DNA of 64,000 nt from Stagnimonas aquatica (GCF_003730135.1 NZ_RJVO01000002.1:496001-560000), one strand, 5' to 3'; counted from the stretch's first letter, positions 26,783 through 36,619 are shown. Program-made: numbers and translations. Notes: generated by a model from the sequence alone, not told the origin.

Positions 26783-28704
26783 TCGCCCAGCAGCGTCTGC
26801 TGGAGAAACAGCACGGTCGCGGCGGTCTGGTAGTCGCGGTTGGATTTCTTGCGGAAGCCGTGGCCCTCGTCCTTGGCGGCGAGATACCAGACGGCGCCGC
26901 CGTTGCCGCGCATCTTCGCCACCATCTGCTCGGCCTCGCTGGCCGGCACGCGCGGGTCGTTGAGGCCCTGCACGACGAACATCGGCTTGGTGATCTTCTG
27001 GGCGTTGTTGAGCGGCGCGATCGCTTCCATGAACGCGCGCATCTCGGGGATGCGCTCGTCGCCGTACTCGACGCGGCGCAGGTCGCGGCGGTAGTCCTGG
27101 GTGTTGGTGAGGAAGGTGACGAAGTTGGAGATGCCGACCACATCGACGCCGGCGCGCAGGCGGTCGTTGTAGTCGACCATGCTGGCCAGGGTCATGTAGC
27201 CGCCGTAGCTGCCGCCCATCACCAGCACCCGGCCGGCGTCGAGGTCGGGCTGCAGCGCGATCCAGTCGAGCAGGGCGCCGATGTCCTTCACCGAATCCTT
27301 GCGCTTGAGGCCGTTGTCGAGCTTCAGATAGCTCTTGCCGTAGCCGTCGCTGCCGCGCACGTTGGGGGTGATGACGGCGATGCCCAGCTCCTTCAGGTAG
27401 TACTGGCTGACCGGCGAGAAGGTCGGCAGCGCCTGCGCCTCCGGGCCACCGTGGATGCTGACGATCACCGGCGCCTTGGCGCCCGCCGCCAGCTTCGGCT
27501 TGTAGACGAAGGCCGGGATGCTGCGGCCGTCGAAGCTCGGGTAGCGGATCAACTGCGGCTCGATGAAGTCGGCGGTATTGAGGCCGCCGACCTCGCTCTC
27601 GGTCCAGCGGCTCAGCGTCTTTTCACCGATGCGGAAGCTGTAGACATCGCTGGGCGCGGTTGCGCGGTCCAGCGAGAAGGCGAGCTGGCGGCCGCGCGGA
27701 TCGAAGTCGATGCCGCCGATCTGGCCGGCCGGCAGCTTCGGGGTGGCGATGCGCTGGCCGCTCTTGAGGTCGATCAGGTGCAGGGCGGCGAGGCCGTCCT
27801 CGTTGCTCACGAAGGCCAGCCGGCTGCCGCCCGCAGAGAGCGCGAATTCCTCGACGTTCCAGGGGATGTCGGCGGACAGCACCTCGGTCTTGCCACCATC
27901 CAGACGCTGGTAGTGCAGGCGCATGAACTCGCTGCCCTCGTCGCTGACGAAGTAGACGCCCTTGCCATCCTTGCCGAACCTGGCGCCGCCGAAAGCCAGC
28001 GGCTGCTCGCGGTCGTGGAAGCGGGTCAGCGCCTTGCTGGCGAGGTCCAGCAGATACAGCTCGCTCTCGTTGATCGAGATCGACTTCAGCACCAGCAACT
28101 GGCGATTGTCGGGCGAGAAATCCAGCGCCGCCCAACTGCCTTCGCGCTCCAGCACGGGGACGCTCTGGGTCTCGCCGAACTTGAGCAGATGCAGGTCAGT
28201 GTCCTTGCCGTTGCGGCGGGTGGTGCGCAGCGCCAGCAGGCTGCCGTCGGCCGACCACAGTGCGCCGCTGTTCTGCGACTTGCCGTCGGTGAGCAGCCGC
28301 GCCTCGCCGCTGGCGAGATCCTGCCAGTAGAGCTGGAAGAACTCGTCGCCGCCCTTGTCCTTGGCGAACACGAAACCGGCCTGCCGGGGATGTGGCGCCA
28401 TGGCGCCGACCGGCTCGGGATAGAAGGTGAGCTGGCTGCGGGCGGCGCCGGGCGCCTTCACCCGGTGTACCTGCGCGGTCTCGCCGAAGCGGGTCGAGAT
28501 CAGCAGGCTGCCGTCCGGCAGCCAGCCGCCGAGGCTGGCGCCGCGCACCTGCTGGTAGCGGTTGAGGCGTTCGGAAAGCGCGGCGGGAATCTCGGGGATG
28601 CCCTCGATCAGCAGATTGCCGCGCTCGACGCGCGCCGGCGCCTCGGTGGCATGGCTCAGCACGGGCAAGAAGCCCAGCAACAGACAGGCAGGCAGCAGAC
28701 GCAT
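26779..28704 (-). CDS. Secreted S9-family prolyl oligopeptidase-like peptidase
   Basis: The 641-residue protein has a signal peptide (LLPACLLLGFLPVLSHA), a seven-bladed beta-propeller domain (about residues 30-370) and a C-terminal alpha/beta-hydrolase domain. The nucleophile motif is GGSYGGYM and the catalytic histidine is in AKDEGHGF; SIHGGPEAQ supplies the oxyanion strand. ATG 28704 is chosen because GGAG lies 6 nt upstream and it starts the signal peptide. S9 enzymes cleave short peptides or acyl-peptides after proline or other residues. It is followed by a coupled secreted protein gene. Confidence 0.93.
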   Translation of the reverse strand: MRLLPACLLLGFLPVLSHATEAPARVERGNLLIEGIPEIPAALSERLNRYQQVRGASLGGWLPDGSLLISTRFGETAQVHRVKAPGAARSQLTFYPEPVGAMAPHPRQAGFVFAKDKGGDEFFQLYWQDLASGEARLLTDGKSQNSGALWSADGSLLALRTTRRNGKDTDLHLLKFGETQSVPVLEREGSWAALDFSPDNRQLLVLKSISINESELYLLDLASKALTRFHDREQPLAFGGARFGKDGKGVYFVSDEGSEFMRLHYQRLDGGKTEVLSADIPWNVEEFALSAGGSRLAFVSNEDGLAALHLIDLKSGQRIATPKLPAGQIGGIDFDPRGRQLAFSLDRATAPSDVYSFRIGEKTLSRWTESEVGGLNTADFIEPQLIRYPSFDGRSIPAFVYKPKLAAGAKAPVIVSIHGGPEAQALPTFSPVSQYYLKELGIAVITPNVRGSDGYGKSYLKLDNGLKRKDSVKDIGALLDWIALQPDLDAGRVLVMGGSYGGYMTLASMVDYNDRLRAGVDVVGISNFVTFLTNTQDYRRDLRRVEYGDERIPEMRAFMEAIAPLNNAQKITKPMFVVQGLNDPRVPASEAEQMVAKMRGNGGAVWYLAAKDEGHGFRKKSNRDYQTAATVLFLQQTLLGE

Positions 28705-28776
28705 GAAGACTCCGGGATCAGGCTGGGCCACGACGGGACCGATGCCCGATGGTAGTGCAGCCGGCGCTGGCGGCGC

Positions 28777-29595
28777 TCAGCCCGGCAGCTTCATCACCAC
28801 GCCGTTCAGCCCCTGGCCCTTCAGCGTGCGCTGCGCGGCTTGCGCCGCCTGCGGATCGCCGTAGGGGCCGAGCCGGACCCGATACCAGGTCTGGGTCTGG
28901 TCGATGGTCACCTGCTCCACGCGCGCGCTCAGGCCAAGCAAGGCCAGCGCAGCGCGCTGCTGGTCGGCGTCGGCGCGGTTGCGGTAGGCGGCCACCTGGA
29001 TCACGTAGCGCTCGCCCTTGCCCACCACCGGCGGCGGGCTGGCCTTGCGGCTGCGCTCCTCGGCGGCCAGCGCGGCCTGCAGGGCGGCGGCCGGGTCGGC
29101 GGCACCGGGCGCGGTGGCGGGCGTGGCTGCCGGTGTCTGGCTGGCTGTGGAAGCGGTGGCCGACTGCGCCGCAGCAGCGGGCGGCGGCGTGGCGGTATCG
29201 GCCGGCGCCACCGCTGTGGCCGGCCTGGGCGGCGGCTTGGTCGCCGGACGGTTCAGCTCCTCGTCCGGCACCACCACCTCGTAGCTGGGCAGCATCTCGT
29301 AGAAGGCGAAGCGCGAGGGCTCCTTGGGCGGCAGCGCGATGGTCTTGGGCTGGCCCTTTTCCGCCGTGCTCGGCGCCAGGTCCATGGGCTTGGCCGGGCG
29401 GCTGATGTAGACCAGCGCCGCAACCACCAGGCCCAGACTCAGGCCCAGCACCATCCAGGCCCAGGCCGGCAACCCGGACCTGCCGCCCTTGCCGCCACGC
29501 GAAGGCGGCTTGCGCGCGCTCGCACGCGCCGGCTTGCGGCGGCTGCCGTTGCGCGGATGGCGGTCGGCGTAGTCGCGGGCGATGCGCGGGCTCAC
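28777..29595 (-). CDS. SPOR-domain membrane protein (FtsN-like)
   Basis: A 272-residue bitopic protein. It has a basic cytoplasmic tail, one membrane helix (AWAWMVLGLSLGLVVAALVYI, about residues 45-65), a proline/alanine-rich periplasmic linker and a C-terminal SPOR domain (RYVIQVAAYRNRADADQQRAAL to the end). SPOR domains bind denuded septal peptidoglycan, so a role in cell division is likely. The start is a GTG that overlaps the argS stop codon (GTGA), so it is translationally coupled to argS. The argS-SPOR pairing is common in gammaproteobacteria. Confidence 0.88.
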   Translation of the reverse strand: MSPRIARDYADRHPRNGSRRKPARASARKPPSRGGKGGRSGLPAWAWMVLGLSLGLVVAALVYISRPAKPMDLAPSTAEKGQPKTIALPPKEPSRFAFYEMLPSYEVVVPDEELNRPATKPPPRPATAVAPADTATPPPAAAAQSATASTASQTPAATPATAPGAADPAAALQAALAAEERSRKASPPPVVGKGERYVIQVAAYRNRADADQQRAALALLGLSARVEQVTIDQTQTWYRVRLGPYGDPQAAQAAQRTLKGQGLNGVVMKLPG

Positions 29596-31373
29596 ATCGA
29601 GTCTTTCGGTTCCACGCCCAGCAGGCCGAGGGCGCCGCGCAGCACGGTGCGGGTGGCCTCGATCAGCACCAGCCGGGCGTTCTGCAACTCGGCGTCGTCG
29701 ATCAGGAACTTGTGCTGGTTGTAGTAGGCATGCAGCGCCGCCGCCAGGTCCTGCACGTAGAAAGCCAGGGTGTGGGGGGTGCGGTTGCCGGCGGCGATCT
29801 GCAGCAACTCCGGGTACTTGCCGAGCACCGTGAGCAGGTTCTTTTCCTCCTCGGTATCGAGGCGCGCGAGCGCGGCCAGGCCGGCGTCGCGGTCGTAGGT
29901 GCCGCCCTTCTCGGCAAGCTGGCGGAACACCGAGCAGATGCGCGCATGCGCGTACTGCACGTAGTACACCGGGTTGTCATTGCTCTGGCTGCGCGCCAGG
30001 TCGATGTCGAATTCCAGATGCTGGTCGTGCGAGCGCGCCAGGTAGAAGAAGCGGGTGGCGTCGGCGCCGACCTCGTCGATCAGATCCTGCAAAGTGACGA
30101 AGTTGCCGCTGCGCTTGCCCATGCGGCCACTGGACAGCGTCACGAACTGCATCAGCGCGACATGCAGGGCGTCCTTGCGCTGGGTGAGCATCTCGATGGC
30201 GGCGCGCACGCGGGCGATGTAGCCGTGATGATCGGCGCCCCAGACATCCACCAGCAGCGGATAGCCACGGTCGAGCTTGTCGACGTGGTAGGCGAGGTCG
30301 TTGGCGAAATAGGTGGCGGCACCGTCGGCCTTGAACAGCACGCGGTCCTTCTCGTCGCCGTAGTCGCTGGTCTTCAGCCACTGGGCGCCGTCCTTCTCGT
30401 AGACATAGCCGGCGGTGTGCAGGCGCTCGATGGCGGTCTTGGCGAAGCCGGACTCGACCAGCGCGCGCTCCGAATACCACTGGTCGAAGCGCACGTGGAA
30501 GGCCGCCAGGGTGGCGCGGATCACCGCCAGCTGGTCGTCCAGCGCGGCGCGGGTGATCTGGGCATAGCCTTCGCCGCCGAGCAGGGCGCGGGCGCGCTCG
30601 ATCAGGCGGTCGAGATAGGCCTCCTGCTGGAGCTTGATGGCGTCCTTGGTCTTGTCGTCGGCGCCTTCGGGCAATTGCGGCTCCGGCGCCAGATCGCGGT
30701 AGAGATCGGCGGCCGGGCGCTGGAAGGCCGCGCCGTGGGCGGCGCGGATGCTCTCCGCCGAGCGGCGGATGTAGTCGGCCGGATAGCCGCGCTTGGGGAA
30801 GCTCAGCGTCTCGCCGCCCGCTTCCAGATAGCGCAGCCAGACACTGACGGTGAGCACGTCCACCTGCCGGCCGGCGTCATTGATGTAGTACTCGCGGTGC
30901 ACCGCATAGCCGGTGGCGGCGAGCAGGTTGGCAAGGGTGTCGCCATAGGCGGCGCCACGGCCGTGGCCGACGTGCATCGGCCCGGTCGGGTTGGCGGAGA
31001 CGAACTCCACCATCACCTTGCCCTTGGCACCGCTGCGATCCTGCCCCCAGGTCTCGCCGGCGGCGAGGATCTCTGGCAGCAGCGCGCTGAGCGCGTCGCC
31101 GGTAAGGAAGAAGTTGATGAACCCCGGCCCGGCGATCTCCACCTTGGCGACGCGCGGCGAGGCCGGCAGATGGCGCACCAGGGCTTCCGCGAACTTGCGC
31201 GGCGGCTGGCCCAGGCCCTTGGCGCAGACCATCGCCAGGTTGCTGGCGAAGTCGCCGTGCACCTTGTCCTTGGTGGCGTCGATGACGATGTTGGCGGCGG
31301 GTGCGGCGGCACCCAGTTCGGCGCAGGCGGCATTCAGGGCCGCGCGCAGCAAGTCTTGCAGATGGGGTTTCAT
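29592..31373 (-). CDS. argS: Arginyl-tRNA synthetase
   Basis: The 593-residue class I synthetase charges tRNA-Arg. The N-terminal additional domain (KVHGDFASNLAM) is followed by the HIGH-type motif FVSANPTGPMHVGHGRG. The KMSKS-like loop region reads SSGRMGKRSGNFVTL. A DALR anticodon-binding domain closes the protein (YVQYAHARICSVFRQL, then RLVLIEATRTVLRGALGLLGV). Length and motifs are normal. It leads a two-gene operon with the SPOR protein. Confidence 0.97.
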   Translation of the reverse strand: MKPHLQDLLRAALNAACAELGAAAPAANIVIDATKDKVHGDFASNLAMVCAKGLGQPPRKFAEALVRHLPASPRVAKVEIAGPGFINFFLTGDALSALLPEILAAGETWGQDRSGAKGKVMVEFVSANPTGPMHVGHGRGAAYGDTLANLLAATGYAVHREYYINDAGRQVDVLTVSVWLRYLEAGGETLSFPKRGYPADYIRRSAESIRAAHGAAFQRPAADLYRDLAPEPQLPEGADDKTKDAIKLQQEAYLDRLIERARALLGGEGYAQITRAALDDQLAVIRATLAAFHVRFDQWYSERALVESGFAKTAIERLHTAGYVYEKDGAQWLKTSDYGDEKDRVLFKADGAATYFANDLAYHVDKLDRGYPLLVDVWGADHHGYIARVRAAIEMLTQRKDALHVALMQFVTLSSGRMGKRSGNFVTLQDLIDEVGADATRFFYLARSHDQHLEFDIDLARSQSNDNPVYYVQYAHARICSVFRQLAEKGGTYDRDAGLAALARLDTEEEKNLLTVLGKYPELLQIAAGNRTPHTLAFYVQDLAAALHAYYNQHKFLIDDAELQNARLVLIEATRTVLRGALGLLGVEPKDSM

Positions 31374-31512
31374 CGGAACTACAGCCTGGAACGAGCGCCG
31401 ATTTTAGCCGCTTAGGCCTTGAAGCCGATCAGCCCCACTGACCCGCGCTGGCTGTACGGGCCTCGGCGCGTCAGGATAGGCACCCCGCTGGCTGCCTCCG
31501 ACGCCGACCTCC

Positions 31513-31740
31513 ATGATCCGCCTCCTGTTCCTGGCCCTGCTGATCTTCATTGCCTGGCAGCTGCTGCGCCGCTGGCTGGCCCAGCAACGCTCCGGCCCGC
31601 AAGCGCCGCCCTCCGGTTTCTCCGCCGAGCCGGAATCGCTGGTGCGCTGCGAGCGTTGCGGCATCCGCATCCCGGCCTCGCAGGTCGCGGCGGTGCGCGC
31701 CAACTGCCGACAATGCGGCAATGACCAGCCGGGCGGCTGA
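31513..31740 (+). CDS. PP0621-like small membrane protein with zinc-ribbon-like cysteines
   Basis: A 75-residue protein with one N-terminal helix (LLFLALLIFIAWQLLRRWL) and a C-terminal pattern CERCGIRIPASQ...ANCRQCG. The two CxxC pairs could bind a metal. Proteins of this type (PP0621 family) commonly precede pilS. It overlaps the pilS start by 20 nt, which supports coexpression. Function unknown. Confidence 0.85.
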   Translation: MIRLLFLALLIFIAWQLLRRWLAQQRSGPQAPPSGFSAEPESLVRCERCGIRIPASQVAAVRANCRQCGNDQPGG

Positions 31741-33361
31741 GCGCAAACCGCCGGTCATCGCCGTCACCGACGACTGGCGGCTGCTACAGGCGCAGAACGT
31801 CTACCGCCTGCTGCTGCTGGCGCTGCTGATCAGCCTGCAGCAGGCCGGCACCCTGGACCTGCTGTTCGAGGACAACCGCCCACGGCTGTTCTACGGGGTC
31901 TGCATCGTCTACGCCCTGGCGGCGCTGGGCATCCTGATCCCGGCGCTGTACCGGCGGCCGGCGCTGAGCGCACAGGCGCTCGCCAACTTCGCGCTCGATA
32001 CCGGCGCCATCGTGCTGCTGGTCTACGCCAGCGGCGGCGTCGCCGGCGGCCTGGGCATCCTGGCGATCCCGCCGGTGATCGCCGCCAGCCTCTTGCTGTC
32101 CACCCGGCTGGCGATGGCGGTAGCGGCGATGGCGACGCTGGCGATGTTCGGCGAGGAGGTACTGGGGCATTACCCCAACCTCTACTCGACCTCCAATTTC
32201 ACCGGCACCGGCGTGCTGGGCATCACCTTCTTCATCACCGCCGGGGTCGCCAACGCGGTGGCGCGTCGCGCCCGCGCCAGCGAGGCGCTGGCCTTGCGGG
32301 TGGGCAGCGAGTTCGAGGACCTCGCCCGCCTCAACGAGACGGTGATCGACACCATGCAGACCGGCGTGCTGGTGGTGGATGCCGGCGACACCGTGCGCGC
32401 CCTCAACCACGCCGCCGCGCGCATGCTGCACAGCGGGCCGGAGGCGGTCGGCAGCCCGCTGCTGCGGCATTCGCCGGCGCTGGTCGAGGCGGTGGCACGC
32501 TGGCGCGCCGGCAGCGCGGCGCCGGAGGCAGCGATCAGCCCCGAGCGCGAGGGTGCCTCGGAGCTGCTGCCGCGCTTCCGGCGCCTGGGCAGCGGTCCCG
32601 ACTCCCCCACCCTGGTGTTGCTGGAGGATGCCCAGCGGGTGCGCGAGCAGGCGCAGCAGATCAAGCTGGCGGCGCTGGGCCGGATGTCGGCCAGCATCGC
32701 CCACGAGATCCGCAATCCGCTGGCGGCGATCACCCATGCAGGCCAGCTGCTGGCGGAATCCAGCGCCCTGCCGGCCGCCGACCGCCGGCTGCTGGACATC
32801 ATCCAGCGCCACGGCCAGCGCATCGACCGCATCGTCAAGGACGTGCTCAATCTTTCGCGCGGCGCCGCCGACCCGCAGGTGTTCGCGCTCGGCCCCTGGC
32901 TGAGACAGATGCTGGGGCAGTACCAGGAAGCGCATCCCGAGCGCCAGCCGCGACTGGAACTGCGCGACAACCTGCTGGTGCGCTTCGACGCCCACCATCT
33001 GCAGCAGGTGCTGTTCAACCTGCTCGACAACGCCTGGCTGCACGGCCGCCAGGGCGAGCGTCCGGTGCAGGTACGGGTGCGGGTCAGCGCGCTCTACCCA
33101 CGCGGCGGCGCGCTGGACGTGCAGGACGACGGCCCCGGCATCGCCCCGGAAACCGCCCAGCACCTGTTCGAGCCGTTCTTCACCACCACCACCCAGGGCA
33201 CCGGGCTGGGGCTTTATCTGGCCCGCGAACTCTGCGCCTACAATCAGGCCCGACTGTCCCTGCTGGCGCCCGAGGCGCCGGCGGCGGACGCCCCCCGCGC
33301 CAGCGGGGCCCTGTTCCGCATCGCCTTCGTGGCGCCCGAATCCGAAGAAGCCAGCCGCTGA
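31721..33361 (+). CDS. pilS: PilS-type sensor histidine kinase
   Basis: The 546-residue kinase has about six N-terminal membrane helices (residues 25-185), a PAS-like region around 210-300 and a transmitter domain. The H-box is SASIAHEIRNPLAAITHAGQLL. The N-box is QQVLFNLLDNAWLHG, and the G-boxes are DVQDDGPGIAPE and TTTTQGTGLGLYLARELC. It is followed by a PilR-type regulator with a 1-nt overlap (TGATG), which gives the identification. PilS/PilR control pilin gene transcription through sigma-54. ATG 31721 lies inside the end of the preceding small gene. Confidence 0.92.
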   Translation: MTSRAAERKPPVIAVTDDWRLLQAQNVYRLLLLALLISLQQAGTLDLLFEDNRPRLFYGVCIVYALAALGILIPALYRRPALSAQALANFALDTGAIVLLVYASGGVAGGLGILAIPPVIAASLLLSTRLAMAVAAMATLAMFGEEVLGHYPNLYSTSNFTGTGVLGITFFITAGVANAVARRARASEALALRVGSEFEDLARLNETVIDTMQTGVLVVDAGDTVRALNHAAARMLHSGPEAVGSPLLRHSPALVEAVARWRAGSAAPEAAISPEREGASELLPRFRRLGSGPDSPTLVLLEDAQRVREQAQQIKLAALGRMSASIAHEIRNPLAAITHAGQLLAESSALPAADRRLLDIIQRHGQRIDRIVKDVLNLSRGAADPQVFALGPWLRQMLGQYQEAHPERQPRLELRDNLLVRFDAHHLQQVLFNLLDNAWLHGRQGERPVQVRVRVSALYPRGGALDVQDDGPGIAPETAQHLFEPFFTTTTQGTGLGLYLARELCAYNQARLSLLAPEAPAADAPRASGALFRIAFVAPESEEASR

Positions 33362-34809
33362 TGTCCACCGCCGCCAACCCGCCCGCCCTGGCTCTGATCG
33401 TCGACGACGAGGCCGACATCCGCGAGCTGGTCGAGCTGACCCTGATGCGTATGGGCCTGCGTACCCAGGCGGCCGGCGATCTCGCCCAGGCGCGCGAACT
33501 GCTGGCGACGCAAAGCATCGACTTCTGCATCACCGACATGCGCCTGCCCGACGGCCTCGGCCTGGAGCTGGTGCGCGAGTACAGCGGCAAGCTGCCGATC
33601 GCGGTCATCACCGCCTACGGCAACGCCGAGATGGCGGTGGAAAGCCTCAAGGCCGGCGCCTTCGACTTCGTCAGCAAGCCGGTGGATCTCGGCATGCTGC
33701 GCAAGCTGGTGGACAGCGCCCTGAAGCTGCGCGCGCCGCCGGCTCCGGCGCCCATCGCCGCACCCGCCTCGGCCGCCGCCACGCCGGCACGCGCCGAGAC
33801 CGCCGCCGACGGCGACAGCGGCGGCCTGCTCGGCGAGGCCACGGCGATCCAGCAGTTGCGCGCCCTGGTCGAGCGGCTGGCACGCAGCCAGGCGCCGGTG
33901 CACATCGCCGGCGAGTCCGGCACCGGCAAGGAGCTGACCGCGCGGCTGATCCACGCCAAGAGCCCGCGCGGCAGCGGCCCGTTCGTGGCGGTCAACTGCG
34001 GCGCCATCCCCAGCGAGCTGATGGAGAGCGAGTTCTTCGGCCACCGCAAGGGCTCGTTCACCGGCGCCAGCAAGGACAAGACCGGCCTGTTCCAGGCCGC
34101 CGAGGGCGGCACCCTGTTCCTCGACGAGGTCGCCGACCTGCCGCTGCACATGCAGGTGAAGCTGCTGCGCGCGGTGCAGGAGCGCGCGGTACGGCCGGTG
34201 GGCGCCGACAGCGAGCTGCCGGTGAACGTGCGGATCATCTCCGCCACCCACAAGAGCCTCACCGAGCTGGTCGCCAGGGGCGCCTTCCGGCAGGACCTCT
34301 ACTACCGCCTGAATGTCATCGAGGTTCGCACCCCGGCGCTGCGCGAGCGGCGCGAGGACATCCCCCTGCTCGCCACCGCCATCCTCAAGCGCCTGGCGGC
34401 AGCCAACGGCCTGGGCAAGCCGCCCGGCCTGGACCGCAGCGCGCTGGAGCTGCTGAGCGGCTACAGCTTTCCCGGCAATGTCCGCGAACTGGAGAACACC
34501 CTGGAGCGGGCGATCACCCTCAGCGACGGCGCCCGCATCACCGCCGAGGATCTGCAACTGCGGCCCTGCCTGCCGACCGAAGGGTCGGCCGAACCCACCA
34601 CCGCGCCCCCCGGCCCAGCGACGGCCAGACCCGCCGGCCTGCCGGTGGTCGGCGGCGGCGCGCTCGACGCACATGTCGAAGAGCTGGAAAAGCAGGCGAT
34701 CCGCGAGGCCTTGGAAAAGACCCGCTGGAACAAGACCAAGGCCGCCGAACTGCTGGGCATGAGCTTCCGCTCGCTGCGTTACCGCATCAAGAAACTCGGC
34801 ATCGAGTAG
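33361..34809 (+). CDS. pilR: PilR-type sigma-54-dependent response regulator
   Basis: The 482-residue regulator has a receiver with phospho-acceptor D59 (CITDMRLPDG) and an AAA+ domain with Walker A GESGTGKE. The sigma-54 contact loop reads GSFTGA, the variant also found in PilR proteins. Walker B reads GTLFLDEVADL, and NVRELENTLERAITLS is also present. A C-terminal Fis-type helix-turn-helix (NKTKAAELLGMSFRSLRYRIKKLGIE) ends the protein. It is coupled to pilS. The pilin gene it would control is not in the window. Confidence 0.93.
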   Translation: MSTAANPPALALIVDDEADIRELVELTLMRMGLRTQAAGDLAQARELLATQSIDFCITDMRLPDGLGLELVREYSGKLPIAVITAYGNAEMAVESLKAGAFDFVSKPVDLGMLRKLVDSALKLRAPPAPAPIAAPASAAATPARAETAADGDSGGLLGEATAIQQLRALVERLARSQAPVHIAGESGTGKELTARLIHAKSPRGSGPFVAVNCGAIPSELMESEFFGHRKGSFTGASKDKTGLFQAAEGGTLFLDEVADLPLHMQVKLLRAVQERAVRPVGADSELPVNVRIISATHKSLTELVARGAFRQDLYYRLNVIEVRTPALRERREDIPLLATAILKRLAAANGLGKPPGLDRSALELLSGYSFPGNVRELENTLERAITLSDGARITAEDLQLRPCLPTEGSAEPTTAPPGPATARPAGLPVVGGGALDAHVEELEKQAIREALEKTRWNKTKAAELLGMSFRSLRYRIKKLGIE

Positions 34810-34896
34810 GCTGGCCCCGGGCTTGCGTTTCCTTTTTGCAACAGGGCGCAAGTACGATGACTTCGTCGTCACCTTGGGAAGGGTCGGAGAGGCACT

Positions 34897-35709
34897 ATGG
34901 GGGACATCCTCTGGCTGGTCATCAACCTGCACGGCAGTGACGAACGGCTGCGCCTGATGCGGGCGCAGGCCGAGCGCCTGCGGCTGCCCCTGATCCGGGT
35001 GCCGGCGGTCTGCAAGAAATCCCTGAGCCCGCGCCAGCGCCAGGAAGCGGCCCGCCGCCACTGCTTCAAGCGCCCGCTCACCGACGGCGAACTGGCCTGC
35101 GGCCTCAGTCACCGCAAGGCCATGCGGCAGTTCCTCGACAGCCCACAGCGCTACTGCGTGTTGCTGGAGGACGATGCGGTACTCGCGGACGACATCGCCC
35201 AGGTAGTGCAGGCCGCCGTCGAGGCCAACGAGGCGGGCGGCCCCGGCTGGGACCTGCTCAAGCTCGATGGCGCCCGTAGCTGCCGCTTCGTGCACCGGCC
35301 GCTGGGCGCCGGCCACGAACTGGTCGAGTACTTCTTCGAGCCGCCGCCCTCGGCGATGGCGGTGGTGATGCGTCGCGAGTTCGCCGAGTTTTTCCTGCGC
35401 GCGAGCCCGGAAGTCAGCCGCCCCATCGACGAGGACTACAAGCACCACTGGCAGTACGGCTTCCGGCTGAAGTCGGTGCACCCGGCCCTGGCCCGGCCGG
35501 CGAATGTCTGCTCGGAGATCGGCTGCCGCAGCAAGCTGGTGGCGCCGCAGCGCAACGCTGCCTACATGCTGCGGCTGATCGCCGGGCTCTGCGGCTACTA
35601 CCTGCGCGCCTATGGACTGCGCGACCTCGGCCGCATCCTGCTGCACGGCCGGATCACGCCGCTGCGTACCGCGCGGGCAGTCGCGCGGGTGCGGCCGGCG
35701 GTGGGCTGA
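34897..35709 (+). CDS. Glycosyltransferase family 25 (LPS biosynthesis)
   Basis: The 270-residue protein opens with LWLVINLHGSDERLRLMRAQAERL and has the GT25 core GELACGLSHRKAMRQF and YCVLLEDDAVL, where the acidic motif binds the metal-sugar nucleotide. Later it has RPIDEDYKHHWQYGFRLKSVHP. GT25 enzymes add galactose or similar sugars to LPS or other glycans. ATG 34897 has GGAGAGG 6-7 nt upstream. It is the first of several glycan genes in this region, although separated from them by an EamA gene. Confidence 0.88.
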   Translation: MGDILWLVINLHGSDERLRLMRAQAERLRLPLIRVPAVCKKSLSPRQRQEAARRHCFKRPLTDGELACGLSHRKAMRQFLDSPQRYCVLLEDDAVLADDIAQVVQAAVEANEAGGPGWDLLKLDGARSCRFVHRPLGAGHELVEYFFEPPPSAMAVVMRREFAEFFLRASPEVSRPIDEDYKHHWQYGFRLKSVHPALARPANVCSEIGCRSKLVAPQRNAAYMLRLIAGLCGYYLRAYGLRDLGRILLHGRITPLRTARAVARVRPAVG

Positions 35710-35728
35710 GCCGCCGACGCGGCCCGTC

Positions 35729-36619
35729 TCAGGCGGCGGCCACCACCACCAGCACGCCGAGCACCGCCAGACCGCAGCCGAGCAGCTGGCGCGCCTGTAG
35801 CTTTTCCTTCAGCACCAGCGCCGCCAGCAGCACGATGAAGATCGCCGACAGCTCGTTGAGCACGGCGGCGATGGAGGCGTCGGCGTACTTGTAGCCGGCC
35901 AGCCAGAACAGGTTGGAGACATAGGTGCCCATCAGCGAGCCGGCGATCACCTGCGGCCAGTGACGCACGCCGCGATACGCCTGGGCCAGCGCCGACCACT
36001 GCCGGCGCAGGCTCAGCACGACGGTCATCACCGCCACCCCGCCGAGCAGGCGCAGGAACACCACCCAGAGAAAGTCCTGGCTCTCCAGGATCGGCTTGGC
36101 GATCACCACGCCGGCCGCCATCACCGCCACCGAGGTCACCCCCAGCAGCACGCCGCGACGCAGGGTCTGGGCGTCGAGCTTGCCGGCGGTCTTCACGTAG
36201 GTGACCAGGGCGATGCCGCTCAAGGTGATGGCGACGCCGACCAGTTGCAGCGGCGACAGCCGCTCGCCCAGGAAGATCGCCGCCAGCAGGATCACCGAGG
36301 GCGAGAAGGCGGTGCCGGCCACGCCCATGCGCGCGGCGCCGATGCTGTTGAGGGCGCGGAAGTAGAGGGTATCGGCCAGCGCGATGCCGAGGGTGCCGGA
36401 GAACAGTGCCAGCGCCAGCTGCTCGCCGGGCATGCCCGGCCAGCGGCCGCCATGGGTGACCAGGAGGGTCAGCGCCAGCGCCAGCAGGCAGAGCAGGTTC
36501 TTGATGTAGTTGAGCGCGAACGGGCTCAGGCTCTCGCCCGACTTCTTCAGCAGGATCACCGCGATGGCCCAGCACAGCGCGCAGGCCAGCGCGCACCACT
36601 CACCAAAGCCCAATATCAT
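35729..36619 (-). CDS. EamA/DMT-family membrane transporter
   Basis: A 296-residue protein with ten predicted membrane helices in two EamA halves. The first half ends near FSGTLGIALADTLYFRALNSIGAARMGVAGTAFSPSVILLAAIFLGERLSPLQLVG. The second half repeats the pattern with YKYADASIAAVLNELSAIFIVLLAALVLKEKLQARQLLG. ATG 36619 is chosen because GGGG precedes it by about 8 nt and upstream codons lack membrane character. The substrate of such drug/metabolite transporters cannot be predicted from sequence. Confidence 0.88.
   Translation of the reverse strand: MILGFGEWCALACALCWAIAVILLKKSGESLSPFALNYIKNLLCLLALALTLLVTHGGRWPGMPGEQLALALFSGTLGIALADTLYFRALNSIGAARMGVAGTAFSPSVILLAAIFLGERLSPLQLVGVAITLSGIALVTYVKTAGKLDAQTLRRGVLLGVTSVAVMAAGVVIAKPILESQDFLWVVFLRLLGGVAVMTVVLSLRRQWSALAQAYRGVRHWPQVIAGSLMGTYVSNLFWLAGYKYADASIAAVLNELSAIFIVLLAALVLKEKLQARQLLGCGLAVLGVLVVVAAA

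Noticed and set aside
33361-34809. GSFTGA instead of GAFTGA in PilR as a possible loss of sigma-54 contact
   Set aside because: To my knowledge the Ser variant is normal in PilR proteins, so it is not an anomaly.
33244-35646. 800-codon minus-strand frame opposite pilR and the GT25 gene
   Set aside because: Antisense to well-recognised genes; no motif of its own.
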